Assembly: GCA_963772815.1 (NCBI GenBank)
Contig: CAVYYV010000006.1
Location: forward strand, 1-64,000
Reading direction: 5' to 3'
Source of the DNA: DATFFO01 sp963772815
Lineage (GTDB): Bacteria; Actinomycetota; Acidimicrobiia; Spongiisociales; ZC4RG35
DNA: 64,000 nt
How positions within the stretch are numbered: the stretch's first letter is position 1; every line of letters starts with the position of its first letter. The position numbers and the translations under genes were made by a program. Below are positions 34,535 through 44,090 of the stretch, piece by piece. The notes under the pieces are model-generated. The model searched no databases, was not told where the DNA came from, and saw nothing but the letters and a program-made list of their open reading frames with translations.

Positions 34535-36570
34535 CCTCGACGGTGATTCGGCCCCCCTTGACTCCATCGAGCATTCCGGATGGCGATTCGCCGGCCGGTT
34601 TTCTGGGACGGCTGTGGCGAGGCCGCGCCGCCGACCCGGCCTGGATCCGCCCCGCCCTGCTGGTGCTCCTGGTGGGCGCGGCCGTTCTCTATCTGTGGGA
34701 CCTGTCGGCCTCCGGCTGGGCCAACGCCTATTACTCGGCAGCGGCCCAGGCGGGATCGGAGAGTTGGAAGGCCTTCTCTTTCGGCTCCTTCGATGCAGCC
34801 AACGCCATCACGGTCGACAAGACGCCCGCCGCCCTATGGGTAATGGCCCTGTCGGTGCGCGCCTTCGGGCTCAACTCGTGGTCGATCCTGGTGCCAGAGG
34901 CGCTATTCGGGGTGGCCACAGTGGGGGTGGTTTATCTCACCGTGAGACGGGTTTCCCGTCCCGAGGCCGGGCTGATCGCCGGAGTGATCACGGCCCTCAC
35001 ACCGGTGGCGGTCCTGATGTTCAGGTTCAACAACCCCGACGCGCTGTTGGTCCTCTTGTTGGTGTCTGCGGCCTACGCCATGGTGCGGGCGCAGGAAGAG
35101 GCAAAGACCCGTTGGCTGGTATTGGCCGGCGTGCTGGTCGGGTTTGGCTTCTTGGCCAAGATGCTCCAGGCGCTGATCGTGGTTCCCGCTTTCACCGTCA
35201 GCTACCTGCTGGCCGCGCCCACCACCATGTGGCGCCGCCTCCGCCAAGCTGTGGTGGCCGTGGCAGCCCTGGTGCTGTCGGGCGGCTGGTGGGTGGCGAT
35301 GGTCGAACTGTGGCCGGCAGCATCGCGTCCGTTCATCGGAGGATCTCAGACCAACAGCGTGCTGGATCTGATGTTCGGCTACAACGGGCTCGGCCGGCTG
35401 AACGGCAACGAGACCGGAAGCGTGGTTGGGGGCGGCGGCCCAGGAGGTGCCTTCGCCTGGGGCCCGACCGGCTGGAGCCGGATGTTCGGCACCGAAGTCG
35501 GGACCCAGGTGTCGTGGCTGATTCCTGCTGCCCTCGTGCTGCTGGTGGCGGGTCTGTGGTGGACCTGGCGAAGGCCGCGAGCCGATGCCCTGCGGGCCTC
35601 CTACCTGCTATGGGGAGGGTGGCTGCTCGGAACCGGCCTCGTGTTCAGTTTCATGGCGGGGATCTTCCACGCCTACTACACCGTGGCCCTGGCGCCGGCC
35701 ATCGGCGCCCTGGTCGGACTCGGGCTGGTGCAGCTTTGGGAACGGCGCCCCAGCCGAGGCGCCCGGGCGGTGCTGGCCGGGACGGTGCTGGTCACCGTCG
35801 CCTGGTCCTGGATACTCCTCAACCGGACTCCCGATTGGCTGGCGTGGCTGGGACCGACCCTGTTGGTACTGGGCGGGCTGGCAGCCGTCGGAGTGCTCGT
35901 GGCCCATCGTCTGCCTCGCCGACTGGCGATCGTGGCAACGGCCGTCGCGCTGGCGGTCATGCTGGGAGCGCCCGCCGCTTACGCGCTCGAGACCGCCGGA
36001 ACGGCTCACTCGGGATCGATCCCCACCGCCGGCCCCGCCGGCTCGGTGAGCAACTCCTTCGGGCCGGGGCGGAGGGCAGTAGGAGCCATCGGCCCGGCCG
36101 GACCGGCCGGTACCAGCGGGGTCGCCTTCCCGCCCGGGAACGGACCCACCGCCGGCCGGGGGCGATTCGGTCCGGGGCGGCCCGTCGCCGGCGGCCGAAC
36201 CGGCAACGGGCCGGCCGGAGGACCGCTCGAGGCCGGAGAGCCGGGACCTGAGCTGGTGGCGATGCTGGAACAGAACGCCCACGAGTACAGGTGGGTTGCG
36301 GCTGTGGTTGGGGCCAACTCCGCAGCCGGATTCCAGCTGGCCGCCGAACAGCCCGTCCTGGCCATCGGAGGCTTCAACGGCACCGACCCCTGGCCCAGCC
36401 TGGCCGAGTTCCAGGCGATGGTGAGCTCGGGGCAGATCCACTACTTCATCACCGGTGGCCGCAACCAAGGGCGAGGCGACTCGGAGCAGATATCAACGTG
36501 GGTCGTGGCCAACTTCACCGCCAACACGGTGAACGGGGTGACCCTTTACGACCTGACACAGTCCGGATGA
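34531..36570 (+). CDS. GT39-like membrane glycosyltransferase
   Basis: A 679-residue protein with about twelve membrane helices and a soluble C-terminal domain. The first loop motif NAYYSAAAQA and DKTPAALW belong to the PMT/ArnT-like (GT39, DUF2029-related) family, in which the acidic residues of the first loop bind the lipid sugar donor. GIFHAYYTVALAPAIGALVG is typical of the actinobacterial branch. Between helices and C-terminus lies a Gly/Pro/Ala-rich collagen-like insert (about residues 490-570), as seen in homologues. GTG 34531 overlaps the upstream stop. The sugar and acceptor are not known. Confidence 0.85.
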   Translation: MTSTVIRPPLTPSSIPDGDSPAGFLGRLWRGRAADPAWIRPALLVLLVGAAVLYLWDLSASGWANAYYSAAAQAGSESWKAFSFGSFDAANAITVDKTPAALWVMALSVRAFGLNSWSILVPEALFGVATVGVVYLTVRRVSRPEAGLIAGVITALTPVAVLMFRFNNPDALLVLLLVSAAYAMVRAQEEAKTRWLVLAGVLVGFGFLAKMLQALIVVPAFTVSYLLAAPTTMWRRLRQAVVAVAALVLSGGWWVAMVELWPAASRPFIGGSQTNSVLDLMFGYNGLGRLNGNETGSVVGGGGPGGAFAWGPTGWSRMFGTEVGTQVSWLIPAALVLLVAGLWWTWRRPRADALRASYLLWGGWLLGTGLVFSFMAGIFHAYYTVALAPAIGALVGLGLVQLWERRPSRGARAVLAGTVLVTVAWSWILLNRTPDWLAWLGPTLLVLGGLAAVGVLVAHRLPRRLAIVATAVALAVMLGAPAAYALETAGTAHSGSIPTAGPAGSVSNSFGPGRRAVGAIGPAGPAGTSGVAFPPGNGPTAGRGRFGPGRPVAGGRTGNGPAGGPLEAGEPGPELVAMLEQNAHEYRWVAAVVGANSAAGFQLAAEQPVLAIGGFNGTDPWPSLAEFQAMVSSGQIHYFITGGRNQGRGDSEQISTWVVANFTANTVNGVTLYDLTQSG

Positions 36571-36771
36571 CGTCCGCGATACGGAGTAGAACGAATCAAT
36601 CGACCCCTGGAAGAAGCCACCAATCAGCAGCATCGTGCCTGACCCGCCCGCTCGGGCCTGCAACCGATATCTACCCGTCGCCGGTCGAGTGAAACGGTCA
36701 TTTCCGATCGAGAAACCCCGCACCGCAGCCGACTCGATGGGGACGACCGGCCGAATGTGTAGGGTCCGGGC

Positions 36772-37806
36772 ATGGAAGCGCGCCCGCTCCCGACCACCAT
36801 CTCTGGCAGCCTGCCCAAGCCCCGCTGGCTGGCCTCTCCGGATCAGCTCTGGGCCAGCTGGACCCAGACAGACGCGGACCTGGCCGAGGCGAAGAGGGAT
36901 GCCATCAGGGTGGCTGTCCACCTGCAGGAAACGGCGGGGATCGACATCGTTTCTGACGGAGAGCAGACCCGGCGCCATTTCGTCACCACCTTCATCGAAG
37001 GCCTGGACGGAGTCGACGCCGAGCGACGCGACACCGTCCAGATACGTCGTCGCTATGACGCCTCCGTGCCCCGGGTAGTAGGCCCGGTGTCCCGGTCGCG
37101 ACCGGTGTTCGTGGATGATGCCCGCTACCTGCGATCGCTCACCTCCCGGCCCACCAAATACACGCTTCCAGGCCCGATGACGGTCGTGGACACTCTCTCC
37201 GATCATCACTATCGGGATCGCCATGCCCTGGCCCTGGAGATGGCCTCTCTGCTCAACCAGGAGGCGCGCCAGCTCGCCGAGGCGGGAATCGACGTCGTCC
37301 AGTTCGACGAGCCGGCCTTCAACGTCTTCTTCGACGAAGTATCCGACTGGGGAATCGATGCGCTGGAGCGAGCAGCCGAGGGAGTCGGCGCCGCCGTGGC
37401 AGTTCACATCTGCTACGGATACGGCATCACCGCCAACATCGAGTGGAAACACGGGTTAGGGCCCCAGTGGCGCCAGTACGAGCTGACGTTCCCCCTACTG
37501 GCCGAGTCCAGCATCGACCAGGTTTCGATCGAGATCGCCGGCTCCAAGGTCCCCCTGGAGGTGCTGGACCTCCTGGGCGACAAAGTGGTGCAGGCCGGGG
37601 TGATCGACGTGGCAACAGACAAGGTCGAGACCCCCGAGATGGTGGCGGATTCCCTCGATCGGATCCTGGATCGTCTACCACCCGAACGGGTGGTAGCGAC
37701 TACCAACTGTGGCATGGTTCCTTTGCGTCGCGAGACTGCGGAGGCCAAGCTCGCCGCCCTGGGGGCAGGGGCGAGACTCGCTCGCCGGGCCATCCAGGGC
37801 ACTTGA
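36772..37806 (+). CDS. MetE-like cobalamin-independent methyltransferase
   Basis: A 344-residue protein matching only the C-terminal catalytic half of MetE. Zinc ligands are visible: HICYGYG (His and Cys), SIEIAG (Glu) and TNCGM (Cys). SDGEQTR, KYTLPGPMT and IDVVQFDEPAF are standard parts of the barrel. Short MetE-like proteins of this size are known from archaea and actinobacteria and may use other methyl donors than folate. It stands alone 200 bases after the GT39-like gene, with no MTHFR gene nearby. Confidence 0.85.
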   Translation: MEARPLPTTISGSLPKPRWLASPDQLWASWTQTDADLAEAKRDAIRVAVHLQETAGIDIVSDGEQTRRHFVTTFIEGLDGVDAERRDTVQIRRRYDASVPRVVGPVSRSRPVFVDDARYLRSLTSRPTKYTLPGPMTVVDTLSDHHYRDRHALALEMASLLNQEARQLAEAGIDVVQFDEPAFNVFFDEVSDWGIDALERAAEGVGAAVAVHICYGYGITANIEWKHGLGPQWRQYELTFPLLAESSIDQVSIEIAGSKVPLEVLDLLGDKVVQAGVIDVATDKVETPEMVADSLDRILDRLPPERVVATTNCGMVPLRRETAEAKLAALGAGARLARRAIQGT

Positions 37807-38132
37807 CCGGCATCGGGACGCACCGACGAACCCCACCGACCAAGCTGACCCAGGCGAACAACGAAGCACCAGACATCATTTGCCTGGACCGGCGCCGGCC
37901 GTATACGAACTTTTGGTTGTGAGTCGGGCTTGGTCGCTGCAACGCCTCGGTCACTTCATCCGGGACCCCTTGATGGCCTCTCTCGCTCCCCGGCGGGCCG
38001 ACCGACTTGACGAGTCTCGGAGTTCCCCGACAGCAGCCCCATTCAGGGACCTCCGGCCCTTCCCAACCAGCCCGTTGGTCCGCGAACTTGGATCCGATTG
38101 ACCGTAAGAGGGTCGACCAGAAAGGATCGGAG
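37807..38132. other. gene-free stretch between methyltransferase and flavodoxin-like gene
   Basis: About 325 bases without a supported gene. The only clear signal is the ribosome site AAGGATCGGAG before ATG 38133. Open frames crossing the stretch lack recognised similarity. Confidence 0.5.
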
Positions 38133-38663
38133 ATGAGCGAAGTCGATCGAAAGCTCGCCACCAAGGTTCTCGTGTCGGCCGCCTCGAAGCATGGCTCGAC
38201 AGCCGAGATCGCCGACCGGATCGGACAGACGCTGAAGGAGGAGGGCCTGGATGTGACCGTCGCCGCGCCCGACGTGGTCGAGTCCCTGGATGACTTTCAG
38301 GCGATCGTGCTCGGCAGCGGCGTCTACGCGGGGCACTGGCTGAAGGAGGCCAAGGAGTTGGCGGCTCGGATCGCCCTGTGCGACCCATCGCCCAACGTGT
38401 GGCTGTTCTCGAGCGGACCCCTGGGCGCACCGCCCAAACCCGAGGAGGATCCCGTCGACGTGACGGACATCGAGGCCGCCACATCCGCCCGTGGCCACAC
38501 CGTCTTCCCCGGAACCGTCGACAAGTCGAAGCTGGGGTTCGGCGAGAAGGCCATCATGATCGCGGTACGAGCACCCGAAGGCGACTTCCGGGACTGGGAT
38601 GAGATCACCGTCTGGGCGCAACGCATCGCCGAGACGCTGGGCAGCGAGGTTCGCGCCGGCTGA
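38133..38663 (+). CDS. flavodoxin-domain protein (HemG/protoporphyrinogen oxidase-like)
   Basis: A 176-residue flavodoxin-fold protein. The phosphate loop VSAASKHGSTAEIADRIG and the AIVLGSGVYAGHW region match the Flavodoxin_5 family that includes menaquinone-dependent protoporphyrinogen oxidase. Residues FSSGPLG form the later flavin-binding turn. HemG function is not certain, because no other heme genes are nearby and many homologues are uncharacterised. The upstream frame to 38007 has no convincing start; ATG 38133 has a good ribosome site. Confidence 0.8.
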   Translation: MSEVDRKLATKVLVSAASKHGSTAEIADRIGQTLKEEGLDVTVAAPDVVESLDDFQAIVLGSGVYAGHWLKEAKELAARIALCDPSPNVWLFSSGPLGAPPKPEEDPVDVTDIEAATSARGHTVFPGTVDKSKLGFGEKAIMIAVRAPEGDFRDWDEITVWAQRIAETLGSEVRAG

Positions 38664-38751
38664 CGATGCCCTCCGCCCGGCTTGCTTGTCCCGACCGGCA
38701 CATGTGAGATCGTCGGTAGGGTGAGCCATCGAGCCATCCGGAGGAGCGAAC

Positions 38752-39798
38752 ATGCGGGCCGCGGTCTTGATCGGCCATGGGGGCCCCGATCGACTCGTGA
38801 TCCGCGACAACGTTCCCGAGCCCGTCCCCGGGCAAGGCGAAGTGCGGGTCGCCGTGACCGCGGCGGCCGTCAACAACACCGACATCTGGACGCGGGAAGG
38901 CGCCTACGGCACGAGCGAAGACCCCGATGCTGTGGCCGGCTGGAAGGGAGTACCGCTCGACTTCCCCCGTATCCAGGGGGGCGACATCGTCGGAGCCGTG
39001 GGCGACGTGGGAAAGGGAGTCGATCCCAGGCTAAGTGGCCGAAGGGTGCTGGTGGATCCGGCCCTGTACGAGAGCGCCGAGCCAGATGCCACGCCGATAG
39101 GAATCCTTGGCTCAGAAGAGGACGGAGGCTTCGCCGAATTCGTCGTCGTCTCTGCCGAGCGAGTCCACGACGTCTCGAGGAGCCCTCTGTCGGACCCAGA
39201 GCTGGCCGCCCTTCCGATTGCCTACGGCACCGCCATGGGGATGCTCGATCGAGCCAGCCTGGGCTCTGGCGAAGCGGCGCTCGTCACAGGGGCTTCGGGT
39301 GGGGTGGGAGTTGCCCTGATCCAGCTGGCGGCTGCCCTCGGGGCAGATGTCATCGCCGTCTCGACCGCCGACAAGGCCGGGGCTTTGCGTGCAGTAGGTG
39401 CCCGCGCCGTGATCGACCGACGGGACGCCAACCGCTGGGGCGAGATTCGCCGGGAGGCGCCGGGGGGAATCGATGTTGTCGCCGACGTGGTGGGCGGAGA
39501 GATGTTCGCCCAGTGGCCCGGGCTCCTGGCCCGCCACGGCCGGATCGTGGTTGCGGGGGCCATCGCCGGTCCCGTAGTGAGTGTGGATCTGCGTCAGGTC
39601 TACCTGGGTCAACGCCGCATCATCGGGTCAACCATGCACACACCGGCCCAGTTCGAGAGGCTGGTAGGTCTGGCGGTCGCCGGCCAGATCACCCCACTCG
39701 TGGCCAAGGTCTTTCCCCTCGAACGGATCCATGACGCCCAACGGGCGCTGCGGGACCCCGCCACGATCGGCAAGGTCATCGTCCGACCGTCCCGCTAA
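38752..39798 (+). CDS. quinone oxidoreductase-like medium-chain dehydrogenase
   Basis: A 348-residue MDR-superfamily enzyme with an N-terminal GroES-like domain and a Rossmann domain starting GASGGVGVALIQLA near residue 180. It has no cysteine, so it lacks both zinc sites and is best described as a quinone oxidoreductase-type NADPH-dependent reductase. The motif NNTDIWTREG occupies the place of zinc-ligand residues in alcohol dehydrogenases. The ATG follows a GGAG ribosome site eight bases upstream, and the gene lies 88 bases after the flavodoxin-like gene. Confidence 0.85.
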   Translation: MRAAVLIGHGGPDRLVIRDNVPEPVPGQGEVRVAVTAAAVNNTDIWTREGAYGTSEDPDAVAGWKGVPLDFPRIQGGDIVGAVGDVGKGVDPRLSGRRVLVDPALYESAEPDATPIGILGSEEDGGFAEFVVVSAERVHDVSRSPLSDPELAALPIAYGTAMGMLDRASLGSGEAALVTGASGGVGVALIQLAAALGADVIAVSTADKAGALRAVGARAVIDRRDANRWGEIRREAPGGIDVVADVVGGEMFAQWPGLLARHGRIVVAGAIAGPVVSVDLRQVYLGQRRIIGSTMHTPAQFERLVGLAVAGQITPLVAKVFPLERIHDAQRALRDPATIGKVIVRPSR

Positions 39799-39829
39799 GC
39801 CGAGAGCACCTGGCGGTCGCCAGCCCCGC

Positions 39830-40546
39830 TCAGCGTTCGGACTCGTCCTCCTTCGCTGGATGAGCCGCAAGGACCAGGAGCGCACCGGTTGCCAAGAGCA
39901 CGACACCGAAGCCGGCGGTACCTGATGCGTCCACGCCCGTGAAGGGAAGTGTGGAAGGCGAGGTCGAAGCCGGTGTGGTCGTGGTCGTGGTCGTGGCCAA
40001 CGAACTCGTCGTCGGCGCAATCGTGGTGCTGGTCGAAGTCGAAGTTGGGGCCACCGTGATGCTCGTCGTCGAACTGGGCGGAACCGTCGTCGACGGAACC
40101 ACCGTGATGCTCGTCGTCGAACTGGGCGGAACCGTCGTCGACGGAACCACCGTGATGCTCGTCGTCGAACTGGGCGGAACCGTCGTCGACGGAACCACCG
40201 TGATGCTCGTCGTCGAACTGGGCGGAACCGTGCTGCATGTGGTCGAGGTCTTGGGAACGGTCGTACTGGTCGTCGTCGGCATAGTGGTGGTGGGGTGCTC
40301 CGCACAGGCAAGTCCCACTCCCGAACCGAGAACGGCGTCTCCGACGCCCGTGCACCCGGACGCCAACAGAATCGGGGCGATATCGTTTGCCGCCGGGAAG
40401 TCCTGACCGGTCGAAGCGGCGACGCCCGCTGCCGTCGCCGCGGCACCGACCTGTTCACCCGAGGCTGCCGATCCCAGCCAGAGCAGAGTCAGAACCAAAA
40501 CGGTAACCGTCACCATCCCGTAACGGTTTTTGGTGGCGCGTACCAT
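39830..40546 (-). CDS. Thr/Ser/Pro-rich surface protein with LPFTG sorting signal
   Basis: A 238-residue exported protein. A signal or anchor (VTVTVLVLTLLWLGSAAS) is followed by a small domain with two cysteines, then a long Thr/Ser/Pro/Val region holding near-identical 16-residue repeats (VPPSSTTSITVVPSTT), then LPFTG, a membrane helix and a short tail. LPFTG is a plausible sortase signal, but the tail after the helix (HPAKEDESER) is not clearly basic. No sortase gene is in the window. The Thr-rich part may be glycosylated and act as a wall spacer. Confidence 0.75.
   Translation of the reverse strand: MVRATKNRYGMVTVTVLVLTLLWLGSAASGEQVGAAATAAGVAASTGQDFPAANDIAPILLASGCTGVGDAVLGSGVGLACAEHPTTTMPTTTSTTVPKTSTTCSTVPPSSTTSITVVPSTTVPPSSTTSITVVPSTTVPPSSTTSITVVPSTTVPPSSTTSITVAPTSTSTSTTIAPTTSSLATTTTTTTPASTSPSTLPFTGVDASGTAGFGVVLLATGALLVLAAHPAKEDESER
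40053..40232. repeat. 48-bp in-frame tandem repeats
   Basis: Copies begin at 40053, 40101, 40149 and 40197; the first three are identical and the fourth matches for about 35 bases. They encode 16-residue Thr/Ser/Pro repeats in the surface protein. The period is a multiple of three, and the perfect identity shows recent expansion or contraction. Confidence 0.92.
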
Positions 40547-40763
40547 GAACCAAACCTCCTTGGGTCACGTTGAGGAGGCTCCAACATCGCCAACCAGCCT
40601 CCGGCGGACCCTGTTCTAGCCTGCACATCACCATCGTCCGCCGGACAACCGAGGAATAGGGGCTGAAGTCACAACACCGAAATTTTCCCGGGTCTCGCCG
40701 AGTCTTCCCGCCCCGACTTGTCAAATCAGCTAGCCGACCCGTCCCGGTACCGTCCTGGAGGCG

Positions 40764-41348
40764 ATGGCTTTCGATCGTGGATCATTCGAAACTGCACTGG
40801 CCGAGTACCGCTTCGATGACGCCGACCGGCTGTTGGCCCAGGCCCCGCCCGATACCGTCGAGATGCTGTCCTCTGTCCTGGAGCACCGACGAACGGAAGC
40901 GGAGGAGTTGGGACGCAGCCGCTATCAGCGAATTCTGGACCTGGGTGCGAGCGGGTCTTACGGCGAGCTTCTGGAGATTTGTAGCGATCCCACTACGACC
41001 CGGCTGATGGCGCTGCTGACGCAGGCCGAGCGAGACCGAGTCAGCCTGCATCTGCGAGGAGCGGAGCGATGGGCCGAATCGAAGCGGGAGACGAACCGTC
41101 GTCGGCTGGGGGAAGCACGGCGGGCCCTGGATGGCCTCGACCTCCAATTGGCCCGCGGGCTCATCGCTCGCGTCGACGGGCGCTATCTGGAGCCGGACGA
41201 TGTCGAAGAGCGGGACGAGCTGCTGCTGGATGTGTCGGCCCGATCCATGGAGCTGGAGGAGCTCGATCAGTTGGACACCCAGATGAAGGCCGACCAGAAG
41301 CCGAGACGCCGATTGCCCTGGCGCAGACGAAAGGGACCTCAGGGCTGA
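40764..41348 (+). CDS. hypothetical helical protein
   Basis: A 194-residue highly charged, mostly helical protein with no membrane segment or recognised motif. The final 20 residues are strongly basic (KPRRRLPWRRRK), which could bind nucleic acid or membrane surface. It overlaps the convergent MaoC gene by ten bases. I cannot assign a family. Confidence 0.6.
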   Translation: MAFDRGSFETALAEYRFDDADRLLAQAPPDTVEMLSSVLEHRRTEAEELGRSRYQRILDLGASGSYGELLEICSDPTTTRLMALLTQAERDRVSLHLRGAERWAESKRETNRRRLGEARRALDGLDLQLARGLIARVDGRYLEPDDVEERDELLLDVSARSMELEELDQLDTQMKADQKPRRRLPWRRRKGPQG

Positions 41349-41806
41349 GCTTCGCCTCCGGGGCCCTCTTGGGATGACAGCGGCATGGTGTAGCAGAGCG
41401 CCCGTCCCTCCACCGCCACGACTCCGTCGTTGCGGGTGACCGACGTGCTCAGTGTGCTGATGGGCTTGTCCGAACGCACCTCGAGCACCTCGACCCGGCC
41501 GGTTATCACATCGCCCGGTCTGACCGGGGCGCGAAAGTCCCAGTCCACGTGCAGGAACACGGTTCCGGGCCCGGGCAGGTCCTCGGCGACCACCGCGTTG
41601 AGGATGGCAGTGGTCACGCCACCCTGGACCACGATGCGACCGAAGGAGGTGGCTGCCGCCGCCTCTTCGTCGTAGTGGAGCGGGTTGCGATCGCCGCTGA
41701 TCGAGGTGAACAACTCGATGTCGGCGGCCGTGACAGCCCGAGAGCGCTCAGCACTGTCTCCCACGGCCGGTTGGCCGTTGGGCCACACGTTGGTTGCCAC
41801 CGCCAT
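41339..41806 (-). CDS. MaoC-like dehydratase / R-specific enoyl-CoA hydratase
   Basis: A 155-residue hot-dog-fold protein. The hydratase motif is present as DIELFTSISGDRNPLHYDEEAAAATSFG with the Asp-His pair (D in SGDRN and H in PLHYD), followed by IVVQGGVTTA. Such proteins hydrate trans-2-enoyl-CoA to R-3-hydroxyacyl-CoA, or act in side branches of fatty-acid metabolism. It is not linked to other fatty-acid genes here, so the substrate is open. Confidence 0.85.
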   Translation of the reverse strand: MAVATNVWPNGQPAVGDSAERSRAVTAADIELFTSISGDRNPLHYDEEAAAATSFGRIVVQGGVTTAILNAVVAEDLPGPGTVFLHVDWDFRAPVRPGDVITGRVEVLEVRSDKPISTLSTSVTRNDGVVAVEGRALCYTMPLSSQEGPGGEAQP

Positions 41807-41978
41807 GGCCAGACTGTATCCACCGGGGGCCGGACAGGCGGTCGCCCTCGGGCACTACCCAGGGCAGAATCCGCCAAACGCTTCGAGGAGGTCGAATCGG
41901 CCCGGGCACAGCCTTCTCCGTCGGACTCGCTCGCAATGTCCCCCGCCCAGCGGCTCCGTCATAGACCGCGAGATGATT

Positions 41979-42446
41979 TCAGACTATGGCCGGATCCCCC
42001 TCCACGGCCGGGTGGGCGAGTTTCAGCCTCCAGGGCGCAGGGATCACCAAGACAGGCACGGTGGAACCCCGCACGACCCTGTCTGCCACGCTCCCCATGC
42101 GCCACCGAGAGAGACCGGTGCGGCCGTGTGTGGCCAGGACGATCATGGACACGTCCGGCTTGTCTGCCCGATCGACGATCACGGAGGCGGGGTCGTTGCC
42201 CGGCATCAGGTCGGTGACCACGTCGACACCGGCGATGGAGTCGGCGACACTCAGGAGGTTGTCGTTGAGAATATCGATCGGGTCGGCTCTCTCGACACTG
42301 GCCAGCTCGGACAGGTCCTCACGCGTCTGCTCATCTGCGACGGTGACGACCAACAACTCCTGACCGAGAGCCTTGGCTAGCTCGGTTGCCTTGGGGAGGG
42401 CGGAGCGGGACAGATCGGATTCATCGAGCGGAACGAGGATTCTCAT
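41979..42446 (-). CDS. universal stress protein (UspA family)
   Basis: A 155-residue Usp-fold protein: MRILVPLDESDLS at the start and the ATP-binding motif THGRTGLSRWRMGSVAD with the G-2x-G-9x-G(S/T) spacing completed by VVRGST, so an ATP-binding member is likely. ATG 42446 begins the family N-terminus; the long open frame upstream of it is antisense to the phenol-lyase gene and is not coding. It is divergent from that gene. Confidence 0.88.
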   Translation of the reverse strand: MRILVPLDESDLSRSALPKATELAKALGQELLVVTVADEQTREDLSELASVERADPIDILNDNLLSVADSIAGVDVVTDLMPGNDPASVIVDRADKPDVSMIVLATHGRTGLSRWRMGSVADRVVRGSTVPVLVIPAPWRLKLAHPAVEGDPAIV

Positions 42447-42701
42447 CGCAACTGCTTTCCGGGGCGACACACCCCATTGGCTCGTTTCTATCCAGACTCG
42501 TTGTGCCCAGGAGGATCCTCTAGAGGCAAAAGCCCCCAAAACCTCCGGTCTTACGTCTGCCCCAACCCTGAGGACGGCCATGCAGTCGGTGCCTGCCACA
42601 GCGTCTGGCGTTAGCCAGTCCCGGAAGTCGGGGACCATCGACCCTGTATCTGAGCCGACCCGGCCACCACCATGACCAGGGAAGCCTCGAACAGGAGCAC
42701 G

Positions 42702-44090
42702 ATGAGTAAAGGTCGCAGCTGGGCTGAGCCCTGGAAGATCAAGATGGTGGAGCCGATCCGCATGACTACGCGGGAGGAGCGAGAAGTCGCCATCGTCGAA
42801 GCCGGCTACAACACCTTCCTTCTCCGCTCTGCCGACGTCTACATCGACCTTCTCACCGACTCCGGCACGTCGGCCATGTCGGATCGACAGTGGGCAGCCC
42901 TGATGCTGGGGGACGAGGCCTACGCCGGCAGTCGCTCCTACTACGAGCTGGAAGAGGCCATGCGGGAGGTGTACGGGTATGAGGAACTGATCCCCACGCA
43001 TCAGGGCCGGGGCGCCGAGCACATCCTCAGCCAGATCCTGATCGAGCCGGGCGACGTCGTTCCCGGCAACATGTACTTCACAACCACCAAGTTCCACCAG
43101 GAGTTGGCCGGCGGCCGGTTCGTCGACGTGATCATCGACGAGGCTCACGACCCTGCCTCCGAGTACCCCTTCAAGGGCAACGTCGACCTGAGCAAGCTGA
43201 CGGCCGTGATCGAGAAGCACGGCGCCGAGCGAATCCCCTACATATCGCTGGAGACCAACGTCAACATGGCCGGCGGCCAGCCCGTGTCGATGACCAACCT
43301 GGCGGCGGTGCACGACCTTTGCCAACGTCACGGGATCCTGGTCATGCTCGACGCCACCCGGGCCGTGGAGAACGCCTGGTTCATCAAGCAGCGGGAGGCG
43401 GGCTACGAGGATCGCTCGGTGGCTTCCCTGATACGCGAGATCTGCTCGTACTCCGATGGTGCCACGGTGTCGTCCAAGAAAGACAACCTGGTCAACATCG
43501 GTGGCTTCCTGGCCGTGCGTGATGCCGAACTGGCCCGAAAGGCGAGGGCTCTTCTGGTCGCCTTCGAGGGGCTGCACACCTACGGAGGGATGTCGGGCCG
43601 GGACATGTCAGCTTTGGCGGTGGGCATCCGGGAAATGGTGGCCTCCGACGATCACGTGGCGGCACGAGTGGGCCAGGTCGAGTACCTGGGCACGAACCTG
43701 ATCAAGGCGGGCATACCCGTGGTTCGCCCCATCGGCGGCCACGGAGTGTTCCTCGACGCCCGCGCCATTTTGGGCCACCTCCCACAGTCGCTGTTCCCTG
43801 CCCAGGCGCTGGCCGCCGCCCTCTACGTCGACAGGGGCATGCGCGGAATGGAGCGAGGAGTGGTCTCGGCGGGCCGCGATCCTGAGACCGGTGAGAACCA
43901 TTTCCCCAAGCTGGAGTTGGTTCGCCTCGCCATCCCTCGCAGGGTCTACACGCAGGCCCATATGGATGTGGTGGCCGAATCGGTGATGTCCGTGTACGAG
44001 CACCGCCAGGAGATCGACGGCCTGCGATTCACCTACGAGCCACCGGAGCTGCGCTTCTTCCAGGCCCGATTCGAGCCCGTCACCAATTGA
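42702..44090 (+). CDS. tpl: tyrosine phenol-lyase
   Basis: A 462-residue PLP-dependent beta-eliminating lyase that splits tyrosine to phenol, pyruvate and ammonia. The PLP-lysine region is SSKKDNLVNIGGFL. Features that favour phenol-lyase over tryptophanase are VNIGGFL, TYGGMSGRDM, PKLELVRLAIPRRVYT with the substrate-binding arginine, and LRFFQARF where tryptophanase has a histidine. Length matches known enzymes (about 456). ATG 42702 with AGGAG four bases upstream is preferred to ATG 42672. It stands alone, so any role (tyrosine catabolism or beta-elimination of other amino acids) is uncertain. Confidence 0.8.
   Translation: MSKGRSWAEPWKIKMVEPIRMTTREEREVAIVEAGYNTFLLRSADVYIDLLTDSGTSAMSDRQWAALMLGDEAYAGSRSYYELEEAMREVYGYEELIPTHQGRGAEHILSQILIEPGDVVPGNMYFTTTKFHQELAGGRFVDVIIDEAHDPASEYPFKGNVDLSKLTAVIEKHGAERIPYISLETNVNMAGGQPVSMTNLAAVHDLCQRHGILVMLDATRAVENAWFIKQREAGYEDRSVASLIREICSYSDGATVSSKKDNLVNIGGFLAVRDAELARKARALLVAFEGLHTYGGMSGRDMSALAVGIREMVASDDHVAARVGQVEYLGTNLIKAGIPVVRPIGGHGVFLDARAILGHLPQSLFPAQALAAALYVDRGMRGMERGVVSAGRDPETGENHFPKLELVRLAIPRRVYTQAHMDVVAESVMSVYEHRQEIDGLRFTYEPPELRFFQARFEPVTN

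Noticed and set aside
34329..36251. Long plus-strand frame overlapping the glycosyltransferase genes
   Set aside because: The other frame has clear GT2 and GT39 motifs; this one has only Arg/Gly/Pro-rich sequence.
40053..40232. Regular 48-bp repeats as a possible CRISPR array
   Set aside because: The copies are contiguous with no spacers and read in frame as Thr/Ser/Pro repeats.
42447..43577. Minus-strand extension upstream of the universal stress protein
   Set aside because: It is antisense to tyrosine phenol-lyase, and the stress protein begins at its normal N-terminus (MRILVPLDES).
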